DNA of 64,000 nt from Dromiciops gliroides (GCF_019393635.1 NC_057864.1:87372382-87436381); one strand, 5' to 3'; positions 41,790-52,080 are shown, counted from the first letter of the stretch. Notes: generated from the sequence alone by a model not told the origin. Numbers and translations are program-made.

Positions 41790-44165
41790 ATAGTTGTATA
41801 GTTGCTTGGCTTTTGTGGCACATATAATCATGAAAGAAATTCTGAACAATGACATTCCAATATAGATTGTAGTATTTACTGGATACTTCATAGAAAAGTT
41901 GGGTAAAAACTGGTAGGTGCTCTTATTTATAGTGATAATAACATACATGTATGTACCTTCTTAAATCCTATCCCCTTTAAACATTTCTAGGAAATGTGAG
42001 TATATTTTAAATAATGATGGTCATGCTTCCTTCATCATTTCACTTTTCCCCTGAATTTGCCATCTTTGCAGGGAATTGTCATTTCATAATGAAACTGAAT
42101 AAGTTGCGATGTTATGAATATATTTGTTGCATTAGTGAGCCTGTGGCATTCTGTTTACACTTCTGATTTTAGAATCAGGAAGGCCTGCATTCTAGTTATG
42201 GCTATAATATATTTTGCATAGCCCTCAGCAAAACACTTACCATCTTAGTGTCCAGAGTCATCTTCAAGGATTATTGTAAGTCACTTTGCAATTGGAAAGC
42301 AAGAAATTATGGTGTTTATAAATTACAGATGTAGTCACTGATTCCCCTATCCAATAAATCTGGTATAAGCTAGAGTAAAACATGCTTAAAATGGATGGTA
42401 AGGAATTGCTACAATAAAAGGAATGTTTGATGGGAAATTAAGAGCTTGAGGTTCTGGGTCCAGTTCAGCAAGTATGTCATAGAAATGAACATTTTCTTGA
42501 GAAATATAATTCAAACAGGGTCCAGTTTCCTGGCTGAGGAGGTTGGCTGACATCTCAAGACCCTCTCTATTCTTAACATTCTCTAATTCTCTAAATGCAT
42601 TTGATGACTGGTTTCCACTTTTGAAGACTCTTTTGCATAACCCTAAAAATGCTGGAAGCTAGTATCATGACATTTTATTCTTGTTATCATTTCAAGTAGG
42701 CTAAAACACTTTTATAGTAAAGAATTCCATAATAACACAATATTCTTCTCACCCACTGCATTGTCTGCTTCATCACTGGTTTGCTTAATGAGAAACAGGT
42801 GGCACATTTTCAATTGCTCCCATTTATTTGTTTGACACAAACTTGTTTTCCATATTTTTTTTTCATGGCTCTTTAATTTGCTTGTTAAAACATTGCTCTC
42901 TTTGCCTGTACAACAAAAAATCCTCAAGGTCTGGTGTATACATTATCTGGTTGTACATCTGCAATAAAGCATTCTCAGTACCATAGAGAATTCCACATGA
43001 GGAAACAGCAATGGGTAATTTATAGATAAAGTGGAAAATGACTTTAAAAGATATGCACCAAGGTAAAATCTTGAGAGGAAAAAATTAATTTCTGCATTTC
43101 TTTTAATCAGGAAAGGTAGAAAATGAATGTAATTCAGACTTAAATCTTGGTTCAATTTATCACTACTAAATTGATAGGAATAGAATTATGCTAAATTTCC
43201 CTTACATGCACATCCAGGAAATTAAGGTAATATGTAATACTAAGATAAAAATAAACTAAAATAAAAATGCCTATTAAAATGATTAATTCCCCAGCAATTT
43301 CAACTCAGAGTTTCTTCTGGTACATCAAATGAGTTCCATAAATAAAATATTTTGTGATCCAATATGCTGAAAAATCCTATTTAAAAAGTAAGGTATCTTC
43401 ACTCTTCTTATGAATAATCAAAAATGTCTATTAGTCTAGCAAAGTTCAGAGAGGTTCATTACCAGTTTTCCCACAAGCTGATAGATTTTTTTCACAACAA
43501 TTTTCCAAGCTGTCTCACTAATTTGAAAAGATTTCACCAGTCTTTATTGGTGAAAGGACTATCTACACTGAATAAATCAGATCCTTGATACATCAGAAAA
43601 AGAAAGATACCTCTAATAATGCAATATGGAGAATGAGAAATTAAACAGCTAAATAAACTAGAATCATAGATTTAGAGGTGAACGGGACCTTAGAGGTCAC
43701 TGAATATAACTTTTCATTTGTAAAGTTAGAAAACTAGGATTCAAAGAGCAGAATAAAACAAATTATAAAATTTCATTAAAAAGATGTGTGAATTGGAACA
43801 GTTCTTCCCCCACCAAGCCCAGTTGTGTGACTGACAGGCTAGTAGCCTAATCTAAATTGCAAAAGAAACTGTTATTTCATGTCTTTCTTTAGTGGGTTGA
43901 TACCTCTTTGCATTCCCCTAGTGTCCATCAAAATAGATGCTTAATAAATATTTTTAATGTTAATGATTTTTATAATACCAAAAATTAAGTTGGGGATTTT
44001 AATCACTGGTCATGCTCGGGCTATTGGATAGAAATATTGTCCAGACCAAAAGCATGATTTAGTGCTTTAGCCCATTTCTATAAATTGTACTGGAATGAAG
44101 CAGAGATTTTCTGCCTTTAATGCATCACATCACCCAGGAAATATTTACTTGACAGATATCCTACC
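41790..44165. other. Mostly unique sequence with faint MIR and CR1 traces
   Basis: A forward MIR-like relic at about 42130-42310 ('aatcaggaaggcctgcattc') and a CR1/L3-like scrap at 43665-43750 ('aatcatagatttagaggtga', 'gggaccttagaggtcactga'). An L2 tail trace is at 43905-43945. No gene recognised. Confidence 0.45.
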
Positions 44166-44169
44166 ACTG

Positions 44170-44399
44170 AGTCTTTGCAGAGGCTGTCCCTCATTCCTGA
44201 ACTATAGTCTCTTGTTTTCTCTGCCTCTAAGAAATCCTAAATTCCTTCAAAGCTCAACTTAAGTGCTACCTCCTACATGAAGCCTTTTGCTCATCTTCAA
44301 GTACTAGCATCCATCTTCCAAAAAATCTCCTTCTAGTAAATTAGTATGTTTTATATTTTCTTATATGGATAAATGTTGTTTTCTTTGATTGGATATAAA
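44170..44399 (+). mobile_element. L2 LINE 3' UTR relic
   Basis: 'ccttcaaagctcaacttaag', 'tgctacctcctacatgaagc' are the classic sense L2 3'-UTR text. Confidence 0.72.
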
Positions 44400-44567
44400 C
44401 TTTTTTAAAAAAACAAACATTTCCATAACATAGTATAATAAAAAAGATGATTGCACATGAAACTACAAATCTATTGTATACAACTTGCTATTTCTTTTAA
44501 ATATATAATAAAATTATCATATAAATTTGGTTTTCTTCCTTTCCCCCTCCCCCAGCTACTATTAAAC

Positions 44568-44590
44568 ACACACACACACACACACACACA
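44568..44590. repeat. (CA)n microsatellite
   Basis: About eleven CA units in the L1 3' UTR. Confidence 0.93.
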
Positions 44591-44619
44591 TCTGAGAAAG
44601 ATCTGATATATAGAAATAT

Positions 44620-44678
44620 GTGTAAAATACTTTTATATATATATATATATAATATATATGTAAAAGTATTTTATACAC
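44620..44678. repeat. Inverted repeat with AT-rich loop
   Basis: 'gtgtaaaatactttta' (44620-44635) pairs with 'taaaagtattttatacac' (44661-44678) apart from one extra TA, with about 25 bases of TA-rich loop. A strong potential hairpin. Confidence 0.88.
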
Positions 44679-44782
44679 ACTTCTACTTAACAATTCTTTC
44701 TATGGCTGCAGATAGCATCTTTCTTCATATAACCTTTATAGTTAAATTGGCTACTTATAATACTAAAAATTACTTATTCACT

Positions 44783-44940
44783 TTTTTTTTTTTTGCAGCA
44801 CAATGAGGGTTGATTGACTTGACTTGACTTGACCAGGGTCACACAGCTAATAAGTGTCAAGTGTCTGAGGCTAGATATGAACTCAGATCCTCCTGAATGC
44901 AGGGCAAGTACTTTATCCTCTGCACCCTTTAGCTGCCCCC
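44783..44940 (-). mobile_element. WSINE1-like CORE-SINE, antisense, with internal slippage
   Basis: Poly-T, then 'gcagcacaatgagggttgat', and an unusual triplicated 'gacttgacttgacttgac' where other copies have a single 'gacttgcc'. Head end 'accctttagctgcccc'. Approximate TSD '(c/t)ttattcact' on both sides (44773-44782, 44941-44950). Confidence 0.9.
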
Positions 44941-45194
44941 TTTATTCACTCATTCTTAGAAAATATTGCTTTTACAATGTTCTCTTGGTTCTGCTCATTG
45001 CAGTCTTTATTATTGTGTGCGAGTCTTTCTATGTTTTCCTAAGATCACTGAGCTCATGATTTCTTATATCACAGTAGTATTGCATCACAATCATACACAA
45101 GAGCTTATTCAGCCATTCTTCAATTGCTAGGCATCCCTGTAGTTTCTAGTTCTTTGCCAATACAAAGAGAGCTGCTTTCCATATTTTAGAACTT

Positions 45195-45293
45195 CTTTAG
45201 GGCAGATAGTGCTTCATTTTCTTTAAATCCCCACCACTTAGCTCAGCATCTGCATACACTTAGGGCCAAATAAATGCTTATCATTTCATTAAA
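45195..45293 (+). repeat. L2 LINE 3' tail
   Basis: 'cttctttagggcagatagtg', 'ccaccacttagctcagcatc' and 'ccaaataaatgcttatcatt' are sense L2 3' end. Confidence 0.65.
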
Positions 45294-45324
45294 ATGTACA
45301 TAGATGCAGTGATATGTAGAATCA

Positions 45325-45535
45325 GCAGATCTTGGCTTTGGAAAGGACCCAAAGAACCACCTAGTCAAACCTCCAGCTGAAGCATGAATCCCCTGACAGG
45401 AGCTCATCCATCATTTTGAAAACCTCAGTTTGGAGAGAGGGGATGGAAATTCACTGCCCTGAGACAGTCAGTCTATTGTTGACTGCCTGTAATTATTACT
45501 TTGTTCTTCCTCATATCATGCTGAAATCTATCTTG
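45325..45535 (-). mobile_element. CR1/L3 LINE relic, antisense
   Basis: 'ggctttggaaaggacccaaa', 'ctagtcaaacctccagctga', 'ttcactgccctgagacagtc' follow the antisense CR1/L3 3' order. Confidence 0.62.
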
Positions 45536-45539
45536 TCTA

Positions 45540-46170
45540 TACAAATGGAGGTAGTCATTTATGGGGTCAACTAGAAACCCCGATTTTTCCTTTATAACTT
45601 TTCTGGAATCTGTTATTTAGCTTAGATACTAGGCGAAAAAATATAATTGTTCAGAAAACATTCTTTGGTTAAATGATAGGAGATATACTACTGTAGGCTA
45701 ATAACTTTTTTTTTTGGCGGGGGGAACTTTACATAGAGGACAATTCTGAAAGAAATACTCTGGTGAACTAGTATTGTGGGTGTTTGTGTGTGCCCATCTT
45801 TTCCCATTGCCTGATTAAACTGTATGTTATTCTTTAGTTTGTAGTGAATCGAGCTCACAGTGTTGACAGTTTCTTGTTAGTAGGGGAGGCACAGGCTGAA
45901 ATTCCAGGCACCATCAATCTTTATAGGTTCCAGCTGCTAATGGGCACTTGTACTGCAACCAAATTCTATTTGTTTGACTGAAAGTGAGTGGATCAAAGGA
46001 ATGGTTTTGGCCAGAGTATATAAATTCTTTTCTGTAGTGGCATATCACTAAGCAACAACGATTTTTCAGGCCACATAGACTGTATATTTCTGATTCTCTT
46101 TCCTCAGTAGAAAACTAACAAGTAGGGAATTAAAATTTTTGAAGGAGAGGGAACAGTAAAGCAAGGAATG
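45540..46170. other. Unassigned; 45830-46090 looks unique and moderately GC-rich
   Basis: No repeat or gene recognised. 45830-46090 ('ccagctgctaatgggcactt', 'tggccagagtatataaattc') has balanced composition and a TATA-like 'tatataaat', so it is a weak candidate regulatory block. Inference only. Confidence 0.35.
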
Positions 46171-46309
46171 ATAAAATGATCTGATTTCTAGTGCTGGCTC
46201 TTTCTTTGACAAGATAGGTGACTTCAGGCAGAGTAGTTTTATACTTTGTTAAAATGAGAATGATGCTTTTATTAACTAAACAGAGGCTGTTACTAGCCTT
46301 AAATAAGCT

Positions 46310-46343
46310 TATACACACACACACATACACACACACACACACA
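46310..46343. repeat. (CA)n microsatellite
   Basis: About sixteen CA units with one 'ta' interruption. Confidence 0.95.
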
Positions 46344-46434
46344 TATGTAAACATATTTACTTGTAAACATAAGAAAATAATACCAATGGGAATTATTATT
46401 ATTGGTGTGATTAAGATTTCTATCAATTACTATG

Positions 46435-46552
46435 AGGAGCTAGGTGACACACTGGACAGAACACCATGTAAGGAGTCAGGAAGTGCTGAGTTCCAATTCA
46501 GCCTCAGAAACTCAATAGTTGTGTGACCCTAAGCAAGTTACCTAACCTTGTT
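46435..46552 (+). mobile_element. MAR1-type CORE-SINE, left half (outermost layer)
   Basis: Head 'gaggagctaggtgacacact' and CORE up to 'aagcaagttacctaaccttg'. The missing LINE-derived tail resumes at 50611-50755, about 4 kb away, so this is the oldest layer of a nested stack. Confidence 0.85.
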
Positions 46553-46864
46553 GGGCAACTAGGTGGTGCAGTGGATAGAGCACAGGCCCAGAAGTTGGGA
46601 GGAGCTGAGTTCAAATGTTACCTTGGACACTTACTAACTGTGTGACCCTGGGCAAGTCACTTAGCCCCAAATCATCTTAAAACATCTAGGGCCATCTCTA
46701 GTTGTCTTGATTATAAATCTTGCCACTGGACCCAGATGACTCTGGAGGAGAGAGTAAGGTTAGTGACTTTGCACAGCCCTCCCTCACTTAAATCCAATTC
46801 AGTAAAAGTCATGATATCACCCCAAAGTCATAGTCCTCTCCTCTTTGAGATTGAAGTACAAGAC
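46553..46864 (+). mobile_element. CORE-SINE with a second tail type (layer 2)
   Basis: Head 'gggcaactaggtggtgcagt', CORE, then a long unique part ('cagatgactctggaggagag', 'gactttgcacagccctccct') and a tail 'gtcctctcctctttgagatt' that resembles the 3' end of the RTE-like relic at 5940-6003. Its last bases ('ggacaaaacaccaacaac') reappear after HAL1 at 50594-50610. TSD in the outer SINE: 'cctaaccttgtt' (46541-46552) and 'cttaaccctgtt' (50611-50622), 10 of 12. Confidence 0.85.
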
Positions 46865-46891
46865 CCTCAAAACAGCAATAAAACAAGCCCT

Positions 46892-47060
46892 TCAGCTAGG
46901 TGGCACAGTGGATAAAGCACTGACCCTGGATTAAGGAGGACCTGAGATCAAATACGACCTCAGACACTTGACATTTACTAGCTGTGTGACCCTGGGCAAG
47001 TCACATAACCCTGATTATCCCTCCAAAAAATAAAATAAAAACAAAAACAAAAACAAAAAC
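46892..47060 (+). mobile_element. WSINE1-like CORE-SINE in HAL1 5' region
   Basis: Starts within the head ('cagctaggtggcacagtgga') so the first few bases are missing; (aaaac)n tail. TSD 'aacaagccct' (46882-46891) and 'aacaagtcct' (47061-47070), 9 of 10. Confidence 0.93.
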
Positions 47061-47639
47061 AACAAGTCCTAGAGCTGCAAAACCCAAAAAAAGATGGGCT
47101 GAGATTATTTTCCAGATTAAAGGGGGCCATGCTGGGCTGCAAGAAGAGTCCAACCCCATGACTGGGGCCACAACCCCCAGACACACTGCAAAAGTGGAAC
47201 TTACCCCAAGCCTCCAAATCAGCTGCAGCACCAGTGTCTTCTGGAGCTAATCTTACAGTTGGGTAAGAGGGCTGAATGACTGGCAGGGAGCTCAGAGTGG
47301 GGGGAATACAGGGGTATCTGAGGGACCTAAGCAGGAATTTGGCTATCCCATCCCAGCATGGAACCAGGAAGAAACCCTGAGCTGCAAGAGGCTCAGGTAG
47401 GAGAGGGGTACAAGCTCTTCAAAGCAAAGAAACACAGTACACATAGTTCTGCTGGCTGGTTAATTAACAAGATGGATTAAGGTTCTCTTTAGACCAGAGA
47501 ACAGGCCAGGTAAGAGAAAAACCTGCCCACCCTAAAAGCAAAACACCTGGGATCCTCTGAAGCTTGGGACAGTGTAGCTTTGAAGTAGGGCCCCACTGTA
47601 AGAAGGAGTGAAAAGTCAAACAAAAGAAAAATAAATAAA

Positions 47640-48690
47640 GTTGAAAACTATAGAAAGTTTCTTTAGCAACAAGGAAGATTGAAGGTGCACCCTCACAAGA
47701 GGATGGCAACCTCAGGGCCCCTACATCCAAAGCTTCCAAGAAAGATATGAACTGATCTCAGGCCATAGAAGTGATAAAAAGAGATTTTGAAGAGAAAGTA
47801 GGAGAGATAGAAGGAAGATTTAGAGAGGTGGAGGAAAGAATGGAAAGAGAAATGAAAGTCATGCAGGAGAGTCATGAGAAAAAAGTCAACAGCTTGAAAA
47901 GACAAATTGAAAAGGAGAAAAAAACGCTCTATGAAGATAATTACTGCCTAAGAATTAGGATTGAACAAATGAAAGCTAGTGACTTTATGAGAAACCAAGA
48001 CACAGTTAAGCAAATCCAAATGAATAAAAAAATAGAGGGCAATATTTCCTTGTAAAAACAGCTGAACTGGGGGAAGCTAGGTGGTGCAGTGGATAGAACA
48101 CTGGCCCTGGATTCAGGAGGACCTGAGTTCAAATCCGGCCTCAGACACTTAACACTTACTAGCTGTGTGACTCTGGGCAAGTCACTTAACCCCAGTTGCC
48201 TCACCAAAACAAAAACAAACAAACAAACAAAAAAAAAAAACAGCTGAACTGGAAAATAGAACCAGGAGAGATAATTTGAAATTCATGGGACTATCTGAAA
48301 ACCATGACCAAAATAAAAGTTTAGACAGCATCTTCCAAGAGATTGTCAGAGAAAATTGCCCTGATATTCTAGAAGCAGAAGGCAAAATAGAAAGTGAAAG
48401 AATCCACTTTTCACCTCCTGAAAGAGATCTCAAAAGGAAAACCTGCAGGACTATTACAGCCAAATTCCAGAAGTCCCAGGTCAAGGAAAAAATATTGCAA
48501 GCAGCTAGAAAAAAATGAATTCAAATACTGTGCCGCTCTAATAAGAATAAAACAAGATCTAGCAGGATCTATATTTAAGGACTGGAGGTAATGGAATATG
48601 ATATTCCAGAGGGCAAAGGAACTGGGACTCCAACCAAGGATCACATATGCAGCAAAACTGTGTATAAGTTTTCAGAGATAAAAATGGGAC
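47640..48690 (+). pseudogene. HAL1 ORF1 relic (L1 ORF1p-like)
   Basis: The best-preserved ORF1 here. A coiled coil (47771-48052; 'EIEGRFREVEERMEREMKVM') ends at a stop, then a SINE, then 'NRTRRDNLKFMGLSENHDQN' (RRM-like core) and 'QVKEKILQAARKK', a frameshift, 'EFKYCAALIRIKQDLAGSIF', and the ORF1 C-terminal hallmark 'LQPRITYAAKL' (cf. 'YRLLYPAKL' of other L1 ORF1p). So coiled coil, RRM and CTD are all present in order. The start codon region is degraded relative to 9831. Non-functional. Confidence 0.85.
48071..48235 (+). mobile_element. WSINE1-like CORE-SINE in HAL1 ORF1
   Basis: Complete with (caaa)n tail. Perfect TSD 'aaaaacagctgaactgg' at 48054-48070 and 48236-48252. It lies a short way from the SINE insertion point in the other HAL1 ORF1 (10137) but at a different base, so the two are independent. 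Confidence 0.95.
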
Positions 48691-48974
48691 TTCAATGAAA
48701 AGAGAACTTTCAGGCATATGTGATGAAAGAGACCTGAACTGAATAGAAAATTTAACTTTCAAATTCAAGACCCTAGAGAAACATAAAAAGGTAAATAAGA
48801 AAAAGAAATCATGAGGGATATTAAAAATTAAACTGTTTACATTCATACATGGGAAGATAATACTTCAAACTCATAAGAACTTTCTCAGTATGAGGGTAGC
48901 TGAAAGGAATACACAGAGAACACAGGTCTGAAATGAATATGAAGGGATAATATCAGTAAAGCATTTATATTTTG

Positions 48975-49096
48975 TTTATCCTTGTTCTTTGTGGGGCAAA
49001 CAGGGTGCAGTGTCTTATGTCTAGGGCCAGATTTGGACTTGGGACCTCCTGGGTCCAGGGCTGGTGCTTTGTCCATTGTGCCACCTAGCTAACCCA
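48975..49096 (-). repeat. SINE-derived module embedded in HAL1 (second instance)
   Basis: 'gtgtcttatgtctagggcca', 'gatttggacttgggacctcc', 'ggtgctttgtccattgtgcc' and 'acctagctaaccc': antisense CORE-SINE body and head. Same place, same orientation and shared variants as 11170-11306. Confidence 0.75.
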
Positions 49097-49129
49097 TGAT
49101 GACATCTTTAAAATAGGGCTGAGGGGTAG

Positions 49130-49760
49130 GAGGAATGGACTGGGGGAGGGGGAAGGGGAGAGGTGTACTGGAGAGAGGTAGTTCACATGAAGGAAACAAG
49201 AAAAAAAAGCTTATGGAGGGGAGGGGTAAAGGGAAAAGGAGTGGGGGAGTGAGTAAACCTTACTATCATCAGAATTGGCTCAAAGAAGGAATAACATACA
49301 TATTCATTTGGCTATAGTAATATATTTTTGCCCTGAGGGAAAGTGGGAGGGGAAGGAGAAAAGCAGGACAGGGAGGTGGGGAGAGAAGAGAGGAAGGAGG
49401 GGAAGGGCAGATTGGGGGAGAGAGCAGTAAAAAGCAAAGCACTTTCAAGGAAGGTGAAGATGTTCTGCTTAACTGCACAAGTATGACATACTGAATTGCT
49501 TGATTTCATAGGGAGGGTTGAGGAGGGAGGGAAGAAGAAAAATTTGGAACACAGAATTAGCCCAAAGACCTTAATCTCATCTGAGTGGCCTCAAGGAGTG
49601 AATAACATTCACACCCAATTGGGAGGAGTAATCTATTTAACCCAACAGGAAAGTAGGAGGGGAAGAAGATAAGGAGGGAAGGGTGAAAGAAGGGAGGTTA
49701 GAGCAGGGGAGGGGACAGTCAGAAGTAAAACTTTTGAGTAAGAACAGGGTAAAAGAAGAT
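49130..49760. repeat. G/A-rich HAL1 3' UTR section
   Basis: Purine-rich text with many GGGAGG units (for example 49349-49417 and 49640-49712). The block 'cctcaaggagtgaataacat' at about 49590 partly repeats 'ggctcaaagaaggaataaca' at 49274, suggesting a partial internal duplication of about 300 bp in this copy. Confidence 0.6.
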
Positions 49761-50307
49761 AGAAAATAGAGTAAATATCATGGGCAGGGAATATGATGGA
49801 GGGAAAGAGTTATGTTGATTGACTATAATTGCAAAATGTATGGTACCTACTTTGCTAGGCTAATATGAAGAAAATTCTTTGCCAAGTTTAAGGTAGTTTA
49901 TTTAGGTTATGATGAACTGGATACTATCAGAAAAACCTGGAAAGACCTACATGAACTGAAGCATACTGAAATGTACTGTATACAAAATAACAGCAATAGT
50001 GTAAGATGATCTGCTGGGAAGCACGTAGTTATTTTAAGCATGGCAATGATCCAATATAACCCTGAAGGACTTATGAAAATGGCAATTCATCTACAGAGAA
50101 GGAACTGATGGTATCTGAAAACAGATAGAAACACATATTTTTGACAATTCCTTAATCTGAAGTTATTTTTTTTATCTTTTTTTTCTCACAACCTACCTAA
50201 TGTGGGGATGTTTTCCATGACTACTCATGTATAACTTATATTGAATTATTTTAAATCTTGGGGTGGGAGATGGGAAGGGAGGGATGAAGAGAAGTTGGAA
50301 CACAAAG

Positions 50308-50501
50308 GTTTTTTTTTTAATTTATTTTTATTTATTTATTTATTTATTTATTTTTTTATTTTTTTAGTGAGGCAATTGGGGTTAAGTGACTTGCCCAGGG
50401 TCACACAGCTACTAAGTGTTAACTGTCTGAGGCCAGTTTTGAACCCAGGTACTCCTGACTCCAGGGCCAGTGCTCTATCCACTGCGCCACCTAGCTGCCC
50501 C
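50308..50501 (-). mobile_element. WSINE1-like CORE-SINE, antisense, near the HAL1 3' end
   Basis: T-rich (ttta)n tail, 'agtgaggcaattggggttaa', head end 'gcgccacctagctgcccc'. TSD 'gaacacaaag' at 50298-50307 and 50502-50511. Confidence 0.95.
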
Positions 50502-50610
50502 GAACACAAAGTTTTTAAAAATAGATGTCAACATTTGTTTTTACATATATTTTGGAAAATAAAATTCTAAACAGAAAAAAAAAAAAGATTGAAGGACAAA
50601 ACACCAACAA

Positions 50611-50755
50611 CTTAACCCTGTTTACCTCAGTTATCTCATTTGTAAAATGGGCTGGAAAAAGGAAATAGCAAAATGTTCTGGTATCTTTGCAAAAAACAAC
50701 AATATAACACCAAAACATATGGGGTTGTGAAGAGTCAAACAGAACTGAACAGCGT
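50611..50755 (+). mobile_element. MAR1-type CORE-SINE, right half (outermost layer)
   Basis: Resumes the element at 46435: 'cttaaccctgtttacctcag', 'atttgtaaaatgggctggaa', 'tctggtatctttgcaaaaaa' and 'gaagagtcaaacagaactga', the RTE/BovB-like tail. Confidence 0.85.
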
Positions 50756-50759
50756 CAAT

Positions 50760-51115
50760 TATTACATCATTACAAGCACAATGAAACAATAAATAACTAA
50801 TTTTATCTGACTAACCATAGTCTGTTTTTGTACCTATACTATACATTTTTGAGATTAGAGAACACTGGGGCTATTTAAATGAGCCACAGTGAATCACGCA
50901 AAACAAATCTGCTTTTGTCTGGACAAACCAACATTCTGAATCCACTAGAATTCCTCCAAAATCTCATTCTCCATCAACTTGAGTTTTCAAGACAGTTCAA
51001 CCACTAAGCAAGAAAGGAAGGTGGGAGAAAGGGAATTATATTGGTTAATTTCTGTAGAAACTTACAGAGGCCCAGTATGTACTCAGTAAATAGAGATACT
51101 TAAATAGGACCCTTT
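50760..51115. other. Unassigned sequence
   Basis: Unique-looking; 50865-50985 is of balanced composition. No gene or named repeat. Confidence 0.4.
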
Positions 51116-51116
51116 A

Positions 51117-51520
51117 TTGTAATTCAGTCATTTTATTTGTGTCTGATTCTGTGATCCCATTTTTTTGTTTGTTTGTTTTCTTGGCAAAGGCACTGGAGTG
51201 TTTGGCATTTCCTTCTCCAACTCATTTTACAGAGGAGGAAACGAAGACAAACAAGATTAAGTGACATGGGGCAGCTAGGTGGTGCAGTGGATAGAGCACT
51301 GGCCCTGGATTCAGGAGGAACTGAGTTCAAATCCGGCCTTAGACAATTAACACTTACTAGCTGTGTGACCCTAGGCAAGTCACTTAACCCCAATTGCCTC
51401 ACCAAAAATAAAAAATAAATTAAAAAAAAAATGATTAAGTGACATGACCAGGGTTACATGCCTAGTGAGTGCTGAGGCTACATTTGTCTGGCCCACTATC
51501 CACTATGTCACTTTCCAATC
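51117..51520 (-). mobile_element. MAR1-type CORE-SINE, antisense, split by a SINE
   Basis: Tail first: 'attcagtcattttatttgtg', 'aaggcactggagtgtttggc', 'catttccttctccaactcat', then CORE after the inner SINE ('aagtgacatgaccagggtta') to 'ccactatgtcactttcc'. Flanks join colinearly when 51269-51446 is removed. Confidence 0.8.
51269..51432 (+). mobile_element. WSINE1-like CORE-SINE nested in MAR1
   Basis: Full copy, A-rich tail. Perfect TSD 'gattaagtgacatg' at 51255-51268 and 51433-51446. Confidence 0.95.
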
Positions 51521-51880
51521 TGCCAGTTGAGGTCAGAATTGAAACATAGAACTCCTAATCATAGTGATAGTAAATCATATTTTTACAACACTTTAGAGCT
51601 AACAAATATTCTTCCTCACAGCAACTGGGTGAAATAAGTAGTACTCAGATCTCCCAAAGGATTCTGATTAAATACCCTAAATTTTTGACATTGGAATTCA
51701 CTAACTGAAATAAACTCCAAATCTACAAAATTATGCCACCCAGTGGTTCAGAGGCTAAATTATAACTCTGCCTTCTCTTAAATTCTATGCAAAATTATCT
51801 AAACTACTCATTTTGACACTTAAAACTGTTATATTGCCTAACATTGGCTTTTATTCTTGTGTATGTGTATGTGTGTATCA
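51521..51880. other. Unassigned sequence
   Basis: Nothing recognised. Confidence 0.4.
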
Positions 51881-51881
51881 A

Positions 51882-51972
51882 GTGAAGAAGGTAGTAGGGT
51901 CAAAGGAGAAGTAGAAGAGGAGAGGGGATGAAGGAGAGAAAGAGAGGAAAGGAGAAGAGAGGAGAGGAAAGA
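51882..51972. repeat. Purine-rich (GAGGA)n tract
   Basis: About 90 bases almost entirely A/G on +, made of GAGGAG and GAAAGG units. Confidence 0.88.
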
Positions 51973-51984
51973 TCCAAAATAGAT

Positions 51985-52080
51985 TGTAAGCTTGTAGAGA
52001 GCAGAAATTCTATTTTGAGTTTTATTTGCATCTCCATCAGCTTCTGATTCAATGCTTTACAAATTATATGCACCAAATCA
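51985..52080 (+). repeat. L2 LINE 3' tail (degraded)
   Basis: 'gattgtaagcttgtagagag' and 'tttgcatctccatcagcttc' fit the sense L2 3' end. Confidence 0.5.

Larger units (their letters stand above)
44400..45190 (-). mobile_element. L1 3' end, antisense, distinct 3' UTR subfamily
   Basis: The right part (44951-45190) is L1 ORF2 C-terminus read antisense ('aatgttctcttggttctgct', 'gagcttattcagccattctt'). The 3' UTR part (44400-44782) differs from the other L1s here: 'atttccataacatagtataa', 'actacaaatctattgtatac', 'ctttccccctcccccagcta'. A WSINE1-like copy splits it, and it contains a CA run and an AT-loop inverted repeat. Confidence 0.78.
46865..50585 (+). mobile_element. HAL1 (half-L1), longest copy (layer 3)
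   Basis: About 3.2 kb of HAL1 after subtracting later SINEs. Layout: 5' UTR (about 47071-47640), ORF1 relic (about 47640-48680), colinear spacer with the antisense SINE-derived module (48975-49096), G/A-rich 3' UTR, conserved 3' end, 'ttttggaaaataaaattc' and A tail at about 50573-50585. TSD 'agattgaagtacaagac' (46848-46864) versus 'agattgaaggacaaaac' (50586-50602), 15 of 17. No ORF2 is present, as expected of HAL1. Confidence 0.88.
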
